Assembly: GCF_900167955.1 (NCBI RefSeq)
Contig: NZ_FUYK01000007.1
Span: forward strand, 270,173-334,172
Length of the DNA: 64,000 nt
From: Candidatus Nitrosotalea bavarica
GTDB taxonomy: Archaea; Thermoproteota; Nitrososphaeria; Nitrososphaerales; Nitrosopumilaceae
Direction of reading: 5' to 3'
In this document: positions 8,788 through 18,583 of the stretch, one piece after another
Numbering within the stretch: position 1 is the first letter of the stretch
Layout: each line of letters begins with the position of its first letter
Notes under the pieces: model-generated
What the model was told of the DNA's origin: nothing
The model's input: the letters and a program-made list of their open reading frames with translations, nothing else
Database searches by the model: none
Translations under genes and position numbers: made by a program

Positions 8788-8795
8788 TTATAATG
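8788..8795 (+). promoter_or_regulatory. TATA box of the surface-protein transcription unit
   Basis: TTATAATG, centred near 8791, lies about 26 bp upstream of the ATG at 8817. That is the normal archaeal TATA-to-start distance and would give a leaderless transcript whose first codon opens the 32-residue leader ORF. Confidence 0.45.
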
Positions 8796-8816
8796 CTTGA
8801 AAAGAATCTTTTGATT

Positions 8817-8915
8817 ATGCGGACTGGGGCATATTGGGCATTAACAACTAGCTCAACTTTTCCACAATCAACACCTAAAATTCCAAACATAGCCTTGAAA
8901 TGGTATTACAGATGA
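8817..8915 (+). CDS. Putative 32-residue leader ORF coupled to the surface-protein gene
   Basis: ATG at 8817 opens a short frame, MRTGAYWALTTSS..., ending in TGA at 8913-8915. That stop overlaps the ATG at 8912 of the surface-protein signal peptide (ATGA). The TATA-like box 26 bp upstream makes ATG 8817 the likely first codon of the mRNA. The peptide has no recognisable domain. It may be a translational-coupling leader or simply fortuitous. The position argument is the only support. Confidence 0.3.
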   Translation: MRTGAYWALTTSSTFPQSTPKIPNIALKWYYR

Positions 8916-11900
8916 AATATTCAAACCCGTACCTTATTGCAGGAATTCTAGTCTTACTTGTTATTGGACAAAGTTATGCAGCCAGTGGACAAACGACTCA
9001 GATAGCAAACCATGTTGTCATAAATGAAGTTGAACTCAATCCTGTAGGTGATTATACTAAATTGCCAGTACAGTGGGTGGAACTGTATAATCCCACCAGT
9101 TCTCCTGTTACTATAGGAGGTTGGTCAATTGGGGCAACTAGTGGATTAAAACAAGCATATGCAATATCATTAGGAACTACAATACAACCTCAGCAATTCA
9201 TTGTATATCATTATGTACCGCTTTGGCTTCCACAGGCAGGTGCTGTAATACAACTAACAGGATCAGATGGAACCATTATTGATCAAACACCGCCACTTAC
9301 AGACACGCAAGGAGATGGTAATACTTGGCAGAGAACCTATGATGGTTATAACACTGGTTCCCAAAGTGACTGGGTATACAAGAGTGGAACACCTGGATCT
9401 TCAAATGGTTCACCTCCAACAACTTCTGTCACTAGCCAGCTTACAATGTCTGTTTCAACCGACAAACAGAATTACATTTTTGGTGATATAGTAAACATTG
9501 ACGGTCAAGTTTCACAAATTGTACCAAACATAGCAGTAACTTCAATTCCTACGACTGTTAATCTAGTTGTCTCGGGACCAAATGGATTCAAACAAACATT
9601 TTCACTATATCCTGGAACTGATTTCAAGTTCTCAACATATATGAAAACTGATCAAGTCTTGGGATTTACTGAAGGAATTTACACAATTTCTGCATCGTAC
9701 GGAGGTATTCAAACATCATCTACTTTTTCACTAGGTTCTGCTGCTTTTGTTCCTCCTGCACAGATTGCACCTACTACGATGGTCATATCTACAGACCGTT
9801 CTAATTATACAGTTTCAGAACCTATCATACTTACAGGAACTGTTTCAACAGTAATACCACTTACTCCAGTACAATTCAAGGTATATGATCCGACTAATGT
9901 AGTAGTTTATCAGGGAACCATCTTTCCTGATTCTCAAGGAAAATTAACTACTGTAAATGCATATCAAAGCAGTGCGGGCAGTTCTGGATTGCTAATCAAC
10001 GGAGTAAATCCGATTTATGGAATATATCGAGTAGCCGCAACTTATGGTGGTACTTCAGCTTTTACTACTTTTGTATTATCTCAAGCGCAAATACAAAGTC
10101 AGCCAATTCTAGTAACTACTGACAAAAAGGTGTATGCTCCTGGTGATACAGTAACAATTACAGGCAGTACTCAACTACACGGATTACAAAATTCTGGACT
10201 ATCTCCAACAGTTGACATAATCCAAGTTTCATACACAAATGAATCTAGATCAGTACCAGTATCATTTCATGTTACATCTTTTGTAAATGTTCAATCTGAT
10301 AACTCATTTACATATCAATTTACTATACCTGCTATATCTGATAGAATTGGAAATTATGGTGTAACGGTAACATCGCCATTTGGAACAGCTTATACTACTT
10401 TTGTAGTCTCGGCAAATCCCTCCACTTATGTTGCTGTTAATAACGGACCATTTTCAATGTCTACTGACAAGTCATCATACGTATATGGGGATTCTATTCT
10501 TATTTCAGGTCAAGTCAGACCTGATCTGATATCCAGCACTGGTGCAGCACAAGTTATGATATCGCTTTTCAATTCTACTGGAGGTCAGGTATATTCACAA
10601 ACTAGTTTTCTTAGTGGCTCTTCAAGCAGTCAACAATCAACAGCATTGGCCTTCTCTGCACTTCCTGATGTGAATGGATATTATTCTCTAAAACAAAATG
10701 TTATACCAAATATTTTCAGTGTAGGCACATATACTCTTGTAGCTCATTTTGGTGCTAGTCTGCAAACATCTACCTCTTTTTCAGTTTCAAATCCTCTTAA
10801 TGGTAGTGCATCAAATCCAATTTCTGTAAGTACTGACAAGAACGTTTACGGTATAGGCAATACCGTTCAATTGAATGGACAAATTGCTTCTTCTGTTGGT
10901 ACTGATTCTTATACGCTGACATTGGTAAAACCATCTGGCAATATAATCACATTTCCATTACAGGTAACTAATGGACTATTTTCGTGGAATTGGATTGTAC
11001 CACAAACTGATACTTCTGGTAGTGCTGTTATTACTACTGATAGATCTGCCTCATCTGTTGTAGACCTCACACGTACTGTTTATGGAATATATCGAATAAC
11101 AATTAGCTCAGCGCATGCAAGTACTGGATTATTTTTCCAAGTCTCTAATAACCCTCAACCCAATCAAAGTTTATCGCCTCTTACAGTAGTTACTGATAAA
11201 ACAAATTATCTCTCAACTGATGTGGCAAGTATCTGGGGTCAGGTAATCCCACCTCAAAATGCTGCAACTGCTGTGGCAAACTCGATAGTTGCTGTCACGG
11301 TATATCAAAATGGACAGCAGGCATATCAAGGCACTGCAACTGTCAACCAGGGAGGTCAGTATTATATTACAATTCCATTCCATCCGGGTATTTGGACAAA
11401 TGGAACCTACAATCTTTATGCACAATATCTTGGAAATCAAGTCACAACCTCGTTTAATGTATCAGACCCATTTTCCACAAGTTCTGGCGGTCTACGAGTT
11501 ATCATGATTACAGATTCTGACAAGTATCTTCCAGGTCAGACTGTCTTGATAACTGGACGAACTAGCAGCATCGTCTCTATCCAAAATGTAGACCTTGCAA
11601 TTGGTATGACAAATGACACTACTATCAGTGAGGGGCAAGTAACGTCACTGACAGGAATTACGATACCATCAACCACAGTTCCATTTGATCAATACGGTTC
11701 CTTTAGTTATGATTATAAAATTCCAAGCAATGCAAAACTTGGTAACTATACTATAGTAGCTCAAGTTCCATTTGGAGCCTTTAATGCATACTTTAATGTA
11801 GTAAACCAACTACCAAGTAAAATCCTAGTCCCAATTGTAACAAACCAAACACAAACCACTCCAACTAATGTGACTTCAATTACTTCTATACCAACAACCA

Positions 11901-12373
11901 TCCCTTCAACTATTGGCCCAGTTGAAAAACCATCCCAATCAACTAACATGTTTATCTCAAAAACCAACCAAATCCCTGACTCTGTCATCCCTATAACACT
12001 AGGTGAGAAATCTGTTGCCGGCATGACCTATTATCCCAGACAACTTGACGGTTTGCTTAGAGTAAATCCTGGTAATGAAAATGATGTTAGTATCAAAGTG
12101 AGTTCACAAAATGGAACTTGCGTTATAGGTCAAGATTCAAACTGCATTGTTTCACAATCCACCGTCCAGCCTAGCCTGTCATATAGAGTTGTGATGATTG
12201 ATGGCAAAGATTTCCTTGTTGGCTATTCTGGAACTGGGCTTAGACTGCAACAATTTAGTATCATGCCTGCAATCGCAAATGATGTGATGCCTGATGGACA
12301 ATGGACTGTAGATGTAATCAAAAAAGATCAAGTTACTAGATTCTATTATCAAGTAACATATGTTGGAAAGTAA
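8912..12373 (+). CDS. Large secreted surface protein: lamin-tail domain plus seven tandem Ig-like repeats
   Basis: Exported protein of about 1,153 residues. Signal peptide MKYSNPYLIAGILVLLVIGQSYA from ATG 8912; an in-frame ATG at 8900 adds four residues. Residues about 35-150 form a lamin-tail (LTD) domain: VVINEVELNP, WVELYNPTS and VTIGGWSIG. Seven tandem beta-sandwich units follow, each opening with a variant of STDKxxYxxGDxVxIxGQV, as in MG2-like or big-repeat adhesion modules. A Thr/Pro/Ser-rich linker and a C-terminal beta domain with two cysteines (CVIGQDSNC) end it. No C-terminal membrane anchor or PEFG signal is seen. Likely an S-layer-associated or adhesive protein; the role is inferred from architecture. 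Confidence 0.85.
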   Translation: MKYSNPYLIAGILVLLVIGQSYAASGQTTQIANHVVINEVELNPVGDYTKLPVQWVELYNPTSSPVTIGGWSIGATSGLKQAYAISLGTTIQPQQFIVYHYVPLWLPQAGAVIQLTGSDGTIIDQTPPLTDTQGDGNTWQRTYDGYNTGSQSDWVYKSGTPGSSNGSPPTTSVTSQLTMSVSTDKQNYIFGDIVNIDGQVSQIVPNIAVTSIPTTVNLVVSGPNGFKQTFSLYPGTDFKFSTYMKTDQVLGFTEGIYTISASYGGIQTSSTFSLGSAAFVPPAQIAPTTMVISTDRSNYTVSEPIILTGTVSTVIPLTPVQFKVYDPTNVVVYQGTIFPDSQGKLTTVNAYQSSAGSSGLLINGVNPIYGIYRVAATYGGTSAFTTFVLSQAQIQSQPILVTTDKKVYAPGDTVTITGSTQLHGLQNSGLSPTVDIIQVSYTNESRSVPVSFHVTSFVNVQSDNSFTYQFTIPAISDRIGNYGVTVTSPFGTAYTTFVVSANPSTYVAVNNGPFSMSTDKSSYVYGDSILISGQVRPDLISSTGAAQVMISLFNSTGGQVYSQTSFLSGSSSSQQSTALAFSALPDVNGYYSLKQNVIPNIFSVGTYTLVAHFGASLQTSTSFSVSNPLNGSASNPISVSTDKNVYGIGNTVQLNGQIASSVGTDSYTLTLVKPSGNIITFPLQVTNGLFSWNWIVPQTDTSGSAVITTDRSASSVVDLTRTVYGIYRITISSAHASTGLFFQVSNNPQPNQSLSPLTVVTDKTNYLSTDVASIWGQVIPPQNAATAVANSIVAVTVYQNGQQAYQGTATVNQGGQYYITIPFHPGIWTNGTYNLYAQYLGNQVTTSFNVSDPFSTSSGGLRVIMITDSDKYLPGQTVLITGRTSSIVSIQNVDLAIGMTNDTTISEGQVTSLTGITIPSTTVPFDQYGSFSYDYKIPSNAKLGNYTIVAQVPFGAFNAYFNVVNQLPSKILVPIVTNQTQTTPTNVTSITSIPTTIPSTIGPVEKPSQSTNMFISKTNQIPDSVIPITLGEKSVAGMTYYPRQLDGLLRVNPGNENDVSIKVSSQNGTCVIGQDSNCIVSQSTVQPSLSYRVVMIDGKDFLVGYSGTGLRLQQFSIMPAIANDVMPDGQWTVDVIKKDQVTRFYYQVTYVGK

Positions 12374-12419
12374 TTCTCAATCTCAAGAAATTTATTCCTG
12401 ATTAAAACACTAAAACAAG

Positions 12420-12914
12420 ATGCAAATCCAAGTTCTCATGTTTGAGCAAGATGATCCTGCAAAATGTACTGCTGCAAAACTTGTAAAATTTGGCATTGCC
12501 AAGCGCATAAAACATCTATCTGGAAAAGACATGATTCTTAATCCCTTTGCAAAAGAATTTGTTCTAAGATCTGATCGAGATTTGACCAAGTCAATTACTG
12601 CAATTGATTGCTCATGGGAATTGGCACAAAATATGTTTCTCAAAAAATTTGAAGGTCTATCACGAAAACTTCCTCCTCTTCTTGCAGGTAACCCTGTTAA
12701 TTATTCTAAAATAGGAAAACTTACAACTGCCGAAGCAATTGCCGGTGTTCTTTATATCCTGGACTTTGATGAACTTGCTAATTCTATAATTAATAAATTC
12801 AAGTGGGGACATACATTTTTTGATCTTAACCAATACTTGTTAGAAGATTATTCTAATGCTCAAACTATGGATGATGTCATAAAAATATCAAAGGAATATG
12901 GCTTGGAACCATAA
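12420..12914 (+). CDS. tsr3: Tsr3-like rRNA aminocarboxypropyltransferase (DUF367)
   Basis: Homolog of Tsr3, which uses SAM to add a 3-amino-3-carboxypropyl group to a small-subunit rRNA pseudouridine during ribosome maturation. The 164-residue protein has the RLI-like metal-binding-region start (FEQDDPAKCTAAKLVKFGIA). It continues with LNPFAKEFVLRSDRDL, the conserved AIDCSWE, LPPLLAGNPVNYSKIGKLTTAEAIA and KWGHTFFDLN. It is full length. ATG start at 12420. Transcribed alone, convergent with the APC permease. Confidence 0.9.
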   Translation: MQIQVLMFEQDDPAKCTAAKLVKFGIAKRIKHLSGKDMILNPFAKEFVLRSDRDLTKSITAIDCSWELAQNMFLKKFEGLSRKLPPLLAGNPVNYSKIGKLTTAEAIAGVLYILDFDELANSIINKFKWGHTFFDLNQYLLEDYSNAQTMDDVIKISKEYGLEP

Positions 12915-12950
12915 CGGCTTTTCAAAACTTCTACACATGATTTAGAAAAA

Positions 12951-15281
12951 TTATATTTTTGGTGAAAAATATTCCTCATCCGAAGGAGCCTTCTTTCTGG
13001 GCTGTAATTTAAGAAATCTGCGATAAATGTTATAAATTATTCTATTTTCTTTTAATCTGGGTGCTATCATCTGCCAGAAATATCTTGCTTTGATGTTTGA
13101 AAATCTGGAATCTCTTACAACAAATACACTATATCGAGATTTTTCCACAATCTCCATTGTTCTTGGACTGAATGCCTGATCTGATTGATTTCCAGCTCCT
13201 ACTATTACAATCTCTGGTTCCTTGTTTAGATTCTCAAGTAAATCTTTGATAACTTCAGAGCTTGTGGGATAAACTCGTTCCACTGGTACTTTTCTAAGAT
13301 CAAGATCAAACATTTTTTCATTAATTCTGCTTAGGATATCTCTTTCTTCTTCTGGAGATTCCACAACACCTCGTATGATTCGTATCTTACTTCCTATGAT
13401 ATTGGAAAACGCATGTGCAATCTCAATTCCTAAATCTGAATGTCTTCCCTTGTCATACGACACCACTACCTTAGACAATTCAGTTTCAAATTCTTTCTTA
13501 ATGCTTACTCCAAGAATGTCACAAGTAGTAAGAGAAAGCAGTTTTCTATTATTTCTAAGATCAAAGAAATCCATGATGAGCAGATTTATTCCCTGTTCTT
13601 CAGCAGTTGCAAGAATTGCCTCTGTGTTGTCATGCGATAGTCTTACTAGGTACCTATAATCTGAGAAGCCTGGAATTTTTTTTAACTCATCAAACGACTT
13701 TGTGATTGGTTCTGCAAATCTGTGACCCATTGAAAGAGGGATTTGGAGAGGTATTGTTGCCACATTTAAAAGTGAAATCTCTCCATCTTTGTCTTTGGCA
13801 ATGGTGGATGCAATCTTGACTAGCTTTTCAATTGTCTTTTTGTTGAAAACTACCATTATACGATAATTCTTTCTTTCTGCTGGACCTATGTTTGCAACCA
13901 AAGGTGCATAATGTTCTATTTCTTTTTTGGATATGTGCAACTTGTAAATTGAAAATCCAATTAATATCCAAATGATTGCAATTACCCAGCTTAATGGATT
14001 GTAAACTAACAGAAATATTGCCAATCCTGCTTTGCATATTATTCCTATGATTGGCATGAGCGGAAATAGCGGAATTTTAAATCCATAATCAAGTTTGTTA
14101 CCATATAATCTTCGAATGTTGATTCCAGCCCAGTTTACCTGTGTGAAAAGAAAAAGGAACATGACTCCTGCCACAAGTGCAATCTGCTCTAATGGGAGCC
14201 ATGATGCCATGATCAACATGATAAACCCTGAAGCAATTACTGCAAAATGAGGTGTATGATATTTGGGATGGATGGAACTGAAAATGTATGGAAGATTGTA
14301 TTGTCTACCCATTGCAAAAGATACACGACTTGAAGAAAATGTAGTGGCACTAAGAGCAGCTATGCTTGAAACAATACCTCCCACAAATACCAGAATTGTT
14401 CCATATGGGATTAGATACTGCGCTGCCTTTGCAATTCCAACATCCTGATTGTCACCAATGTATTGCCATACCTCCTTACCAATCTTTGAAGAATCAAGAC
14501 CTCCTAGAAAGACAAAAGTAAAAACCACGTAAAGTACAGTTACAGTTCCCAATGTGATAAAAATCGCTCTTGGTATATTTTTCCTTGGGTTTTTTACTTC
14601 TTCACCAGCTTGGACAATTATTTCATATCCTTCAAAAGCGATAAATGTTATTCCCATTGCCAAGATGAAGCCCGTTATACCTTTTGGGATAAAATGCTGA
14701 AAGTTTACTGCCCAGCCATGATTAACAAAACTCATTGCATAGATTCCGGATGCTATGAGAATTATGATAATTATGATTTGCATAAATGTAAGTCCGTTTC
14801 CAATTTTTCCAGTCAGTGAAACACCTCTGTAATTTACATATGTGAATAATATTATAGATACCACTGCAATGATTTTGTCTAGTGGGATTCCACCATATTG
14901 TGATGACATTCCAATACCTGTTAGTAGACTACCAACAAAATCTCCAATTGAGACCGCATACAAACTACCTGCTATCATGTGAGCAAACCATGCTATCCAT
15001 CCACTGATGAACGCATTTGGTCTTGGAAGGCCTTCTTTTACCCATCTGTAACCGCCACCTGCTTCTGGAAATGCAGAACCTAACTCTGCATATGTTAATG
15101 CGGTAAAGAAACTGATTATTCCACTAGCTAAAAATACAATTAGAAGTGCAGGTCCTCCCTCAAACATTGCAGGACCTACTAGATTAAAGATAGAACCACC
15201 AATCATGGCGGCAATCCCAATCATTGTTATGTCTAATAATGAGAGACTGCGAACAAGTCCGGCATGAGAGTCATGTGTCAT
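12951..15281 (-). CDS. APC-family amino acid permease fused to C-terminal UspA-type domains
   Basis: Secondary transporter of 776 residues. Residues 1-450 contain about 12 membrane helices with the APC signature (IGIAAMIGGSIFNLVGPAM, EGYEIIVQAGEEVKNPRKNIP). Residues about 470-740 form two soluble Usp-like modules (RIMVVFNKKTIEKLVKIASTIA; KVVVSYDKGRHSDLGIEIAHA), the second ending in SRYSVFVVRDS. This permease-Usp fusion is known in archaea and bacteria, where the Usp part is thought to sense nucleotides. The substrate is probably a cationic or neutral amino acid but cannot be read from sequence. ATG at 15281. Confidence 0.9.
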   Translation of the reverse strand: MTHDSHAGLVRSLSLLDITMIGIAAMIGGSIFNLVGPAMFEGGPALLIVFLASGIISFFTALTYAELGSAFPEAGGGYRWVKEGLPRPNAFISGWIAWFAHMIAGSLYAVSIGDFVGSLLTGIGMSSQYGGIPLDKIIAVVSIILFTYVNYRGVSLTGKIGNGLTFMQIIIIIILIASGIYAMSFVNHGWAVNFQHFIPKGITGFILAMGITFIAFEGYEIIVQAGEEVKNPRKNIPRAIFITLGTVTVLYVVFTFVFLGGLDSSKIGKEVWQYIGDNQDVGIAKAAQYLIPYGTILVFVGGIVSSIAALSATTFSSSRVSFAMGRQYNLPYIFSSIHPKYHTPHFAVIASGFIMLIMASWLPLEQIALVAGVMFLFLFTQVNWAGINIRRLYGNKLDYGFKIPLFPLMPIIGIICKAGLAIFLLVYNPLSWVIAIIWILIGFSIYKLHISKKEIEHYAPLVANIGPAERKNYRIMVVFNKKTIEKLVKIASTIAKDKDGEISLLNVATIPLQIPLSMGHRFAEPITKSFDELKKIPGFSDYRYLVRLSHDNTEAILATAEEQGINLLIMDFFDLRNNRKLLSLTTCDILGVSIKKEFETELSKVVVSYDKGRHSDLGIEIAHAFSNIIGSKIRIIRGVVESPEEERDILSRINEKMFDLDLRKVPVERVYPTSSEVIKDLLENLNKEPEIVIVGAGNQSDQAFSPRTMEIVEKSRYSVFVVRDSRFSNIKARYFWQMIAPRLKENRIIYNIYRRFLKLQPRKKAPSDEEYFSPKI

Positions 15282-15431
15282 GTGAATATATCGGTGAGGT
15301 CTAGATGGATGAATAAATCTCTACTCGTTATCTATAACAGGCACACAAATTTACTAAATGTGAGACATGCCTTATGATTCCAAATTCTTTCATACTAATA
15401 CTAAAATAGCAAATTGGATACTTGGTATCAG

Positions 15432-15711
15432 GTGCGAGCCGGTGAACGATCACTGCCACGGCAGAGGAAACTCCTCCCTCCATGCAGCAAGTGCGATCCG
15501 GAGACGGATAGTCAGAGATGATTGGCAACAGCACAGAAAAAAATCTAACCTGGAGTACTATGATGGTAAAGCCTGAGGTTTCCAGCAAGGAATGAAAAAT
15601 CTGTCCCGCGCGGAGAAAGGCCAAATCAAACAATAAGCGCTGCACTTTGTTTAGGTAGGCCGCATAGCGAAATATCGTTAAAACAGAAGGAGGGTTACGG
15701 CTGGCACGCAC
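15432..15711 (+). ncRNA. rnpB: RNase P RNA
   Basis: Catalytic RNA of RNase P, which matures the 5' ends of tRNAs. The P1 helix forms between GTGCG-AGCC at the 5' end and GGCT-GGCA-CGCAC at the 3' end. The conserved core CR-I reads GAGGAAACTCC (15464-15474), close to the universal GAGGAAAGTCC. Near the 3' end, ACAGAAGGAGGGTTACGGCTGG corresponds to the CR-V region ACAGAA..GGCTTA. About 280 nt and GC-rich relative to its surroundings, as expected for a structured archaeal type A RNA. An open frame on the opposite strand is spurious. Confidence 0.88.
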
Positions 15712-15719
15712 TTTTTTTT
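15712..15719 (+). terminator. Oligo-T terminator of RNase P RNA
   Basis: Eight consecutive T residues directly after the closing strand of helix P1. In archaea a T-run alone ends transcription efficiently. Confidence 0.6.
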
Positions 15720-15739
15720 AAAAGGAAATTTTTTAAAAA

Positions 15740-16939
15740 TTACTCTTTCTTTTTCTTTTCTTCATCAAACTTGTCCACCCAGTGCTTTCTTTCTTCATAC
15801 TGGAATGTTGGAGGCGGACTAGTGTCTACACCTCTCTTCATAGCGGCTTTCATTTTTTGATTACTAAACCAGAAAACTCCTATTGCAATTATTACTGCAA
15901 ATCCTGCCATTGCATATATTGTAGTAGTTGATAGGCCTTGGGCTGTTTGAACGGATGAACCTGTGGATACTTGAGTCAGTGTAGAAATTGCCGGAGTGTC
16001 TTGTACCATGTATCCATTTGCATGTCCTGCTACATCTATTGTACCTGAACTTGCTCTTTCAATCACGGTTAAATGATATTTTGAATCTACTGTAAAATCA
16101 ACATCCGTATCTTGGGTTTTTAATGATCCTTGGTATAAATCGCTTTGTCCATAAGCAAATCCTGTCACTGCAACTTTTTGCCCTGCATATCCATATCCGG
16201 CTGTCTCACTTAGAGTGTATGCTGGATCAAAAAGAGTATTCCATTTGTCAATTGTATATCCGACAAGTGGACTTGCATCTATCAAATTAATACTCAAAGG
16301 ACCTTCTGCAGCAGATCCTTTCAATATGTTGTATACGTCTGGTAATTGACTCTGTATTACACCTATTGGAGAATTAATATCCAAGTTACCATATTGTTGG
16401 GTGGTTATAACTACTGGATTCTTTATGGCAAATCCCATCCATGATATGTCTAATACTGTGGGAACATCCCCGCCTCCCTTGTTTAAGGTGTATGCGGTAA
16501 CTGTAGGAATTAATCTGATCAAGTAATCAAATGTTGCACCCTTGTCATCACCGTTGACCTGTACTTGATATTCTACTTTCAAATTGGTGATTATTGCAGT
16601 AGACTTTCTATCTGTTGCAAACTCTGTATTTATCGCATCCATAAACGATTTGATACTTGTGTTGTTATCCGAATTGTCAGAAAATGATATTGTCATATTT
16701 TTACCCATAAGGGCATCCTTTAGTTTCCCGCCATTTGAATAGTCAATTGCAACGTTCTTTGTAAATTTGAATTCTGGTGTAATTGGAGTTCCTTCGATTG
16801 GTAGATAGGCATTAAAGTCAACTGTTGCCCAAATTGGTGCAACAGTTCCAAAAACTAGTAAACCTAAAACTGCTGATGCTAAAAGAAATCTCTTAGTCAC
16901 GGTGTGAACTCTCTGTCGGATAGTAATAAACTTTAGCAT
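15740..16939 (-). CDS. Membrane-anchored extracytoplasmic protein, function unknown
   Basis: A 399-residue protein. The N-terminal hydrophobic segment (about 18-38, FLLASAVLGLLVFGTVAPIWA) ends in a cleavable-looking ATV/ATVDF site. A beta-rich ectodomain of about 300 residues follows. Residues about 343-362 (TIYAMAGFAVIIAIGVFWFS) form a membrane helix, with a 35-residue charged cytoplasmic tail ending DKFDEEKKKKE. I recognise no domain. It stands alone, divergent from cofD with a 90-bp gap, and converges on RNase P RNA. Probably a thaumarchaeal envelope protein. Confidence 0.75.
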   Translation of the reverse strand: MLKFITIRQRVHTVTKRFLLASAVLGLLVFGTVAPIWATVDFNAYLPIEGTPITPEFKFTKNVAIDYSNGGKLKDALMGKNMTISFSDNSDNNTSIKSFMDAINTEFATDRKSTAIITNLKVEYQVQVNGDDKGATFDYLIRLIPTVTAYTLNKGGGDVPTVLDISWMGFAIKNPVVITTQQYGNLDINSPIGVIQSQLPDVYNILKGSAAEGPLSINLIDASPLVGYTIDKWNTLFDPAYTLSETAGYGYAGQKVAVTGFAYGQSDLYQGSLKTQDTDVDFTVDSKYHLTVIERASSGTIDVAGHANGYMVQDTPAISTLTQVSTGSSVQTAQGLSTTTIYAMAGFAVIIAIGVFWFSNQKMKAAMKRGVDTSPPPTFQYEERKHWVDKFDEEKKKKE

Positions 16940-17027
16940 TATTTTTCAGTTGAAAATTTTTCTTTGATGTAGTGGTAAGAGTAATATTTAGTTGGTCTAT
17001 TCCAATTACTTACAGGGAAAATAGATA

Positions 17028-17948
17028 ATGATTACAATTCTTGCAGGTGGAACAGGTTCTGTTAAACTTGTACGTGGTATAGCAACTCAAACTCGAGATA
17101 TATCTGTAATATCTAATGTTGGTGACAATTATTGGTTGTATGGTCTTTACATCTGTCCAGATATTGATACCATTCTCTATGGATTAGCAGATATTTTGGA
17201 TACTGACAAAGGCTGGGGGATTAAGAAGGACACATATGGATTTTTACGACAAATGGAAGTTTTAGGAGAAGAGACTTGGTTTAACATCGGTGATAGAGAT
17301 GCAGCAATTCATCTCCTGAGAACTAATATGCTAAAGAATGGAAAGAACTTGTCTGATATTACAGAATGGATGTGCCGAAAATTTGCAATTGACGTAAAAA
17401 TTATTCCAGTTACTGATAATAGTGTAGAAACAAGAATTGTAACCAACAAGGGAGACTTGCATCTTCAAGAATATTGGGTAAAATACAAAGGCCAAGATAA
17501 AGTAGAGGGAATAAAGTATATTGGTGCAGACAAGGCACGCGCAAACCCTGCTGCGGTAAATGCCATTCATGATTCTAAATTAGTGATAATCGCACCAGGT
17601 AATCCTCTAACTAGCATTGGACCAATCTTATCAATTAAAGGAATTAGAAAAGAATTATCAAAATCAAAGAAAAAGGTAGTGGTTGTTAGTCCTCTTATAG
17701 GAAATACTGCAATTAGTGGACCTGCTACAAAGTATATGGAAGCTGCAGGTATGGAAGTTTCGGTTTATGGTCTTGCAAAAATGTATTCTGAAGTTGCATC
17801 GCACATGGTCATTGATACTGCTGACAGACTTCTAACTAGAAAAATAGAAAACTTGGATATGAAAGTTTACGAAACTAAGATAAGAATGAAAGACAAGAAA
17901 GACGAAGAAGCTTTAGCATCTTTTATTCTAAAACAAGTTCATGTCTGA
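17028..17948 (+). CDS. cofD: 2-phospho-L-lactate transferase CofD
   Basis: Transfers the phospholactate (or phosphoenolpyruvate) moiety from the activated guanylyl donor to FO, giving F420-0. It starts MITILAGGTGSVKLVRGIA, the glycine-rich motif of CofD. SNVGDNYWLYGLYICPDIDTILYGLADI follows, and later APGNPLTSIGPILSIKGIR and VSPLIGNTAISGPATK. At 306 residues it is full length. The stop overlaps the start of cofC by 8 bp, so the two are translationally coupled. The GTP-dependent donor made by CofC is its direct substrate. Confidence 0.95.
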   Translation: MITILAGGTGSVKLVRGIATQTRDISVISNVGDNYWLYGLYICPDIDTILYGLADILDTDKGWGIKKDTYGFLRQMEVLGEETWFNIGDRDAAIHLLRTNMLKNGKNLSDITEWMCRKFAIDVKIIPVTDNSVETRIVTNKGDLHLQEYWVKYKGQDKVEGIKYIGADKARANPAAVNAIHDSKLVIIAPGNPLTSIGPILSIKGIRKELSKSKKKVVVVSPLIGNTAISGPATKYMEAAGMEVSVYGLAKMYSEVASHMVIDTADRLLTRKIENLDMKVYETKIRMKDKKDEEALASFILKQVHV

Positions 17949-18579
17949 TTTGCGTATTGGCGCAATAATTCCAGTGAAAACTTTCTCAAGGGCTAAAACG
18001 CGTCTTAATTTATCTCAAGAAAAGACTGAGAAAATCTGTGAGGAAATGTTAGAATCAGTCTTACAAAATGTAACACATTCCAACCTTATTGAAAAAACAG
18101 TTCTAGTAAGTAAAGATGAAAAGGCACTAGGTATTGGAAAAAAGTTTGGAGCACTTGGAATCTATGACGAATCTGAACAGGGAGTCAACAGTGCTGTTTT
18201 GCTTGCAGATTCCTATTTTTCACAAGAAGGATTTGAGGCAACAATGGTCTTTCCACAAGATATCCCACTGATACAGCCAGAAGATGTAGAAACATTGTAT
18301 CAGATGAGAACGTCTGACCGATGTGTCTTAGTTGTACCATCGCGAAAATTTGATGGAACCAACGCACTCTTTAGAACTCCTACAAATGTGATGGAAACGC
18401 ATTATGATGAAGACAGCTACAAAATACATCTGAATACTGCTGAAAAAAGAAATGCAAGTTCAGCACTTGTGTTGATTCGAAGGATCATGCTTGATATCGA
18501 TGATCAATCTGATCTTAGATTCATACTATCCTTTTCTGATACTAAAATAGCAAACTCTCTTAGAAAAATCTTAGATTAA
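17941..18579 (+). CDS. cofC: 2-phospho-L-lactate guanylyltransferase CofC
   Basis: Activates phospholactate (or PEP) with GTP for CofD. The nucleotidyltransferase fold begins IGAIIPVKTFSRAKTRLNLS, with the expected basic residues. FPQDIPLIQPEDVETLY is the acidic metal site, VVPSRKFDGTNALFRTPT follows, and LDIDDQSDL near the end matches CofC. At 212 residues it is normal. The 8-bp overlap with cofD and the cofG gene 17 kb upstream give a near-complete F420 pathway in the window; cofH and cofE are not seen. Confidence 0.92.
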   Translation: MSDLRIGAIIPVKTFSRAKTRLNLSQEKTEKICEEMLESVLQNVTHSNLIEKTVLVSKDEKALGIGKKFGALGIYDESEQGVNSAVLLADSYFSQEGFEATMVFPQDIPLIQPEDVETLYQMRTSDRCVLVVPSRKFDGTNALFRTPTNVMETHYDEDSYKIHLNTAEKRNASSALVLIRRIMLDIDDQSDLRFILSFSDTKIANSLRKILD

Positions 18580-18583
18580 TTTA

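Noticed and set aside
15328-15711. 127-codon open frame on the minus strand
   Set aside because: It covers the RNase P RNA, whose core sequences and P1 helix are on the plus strand. The frame has no protein-like pattern.
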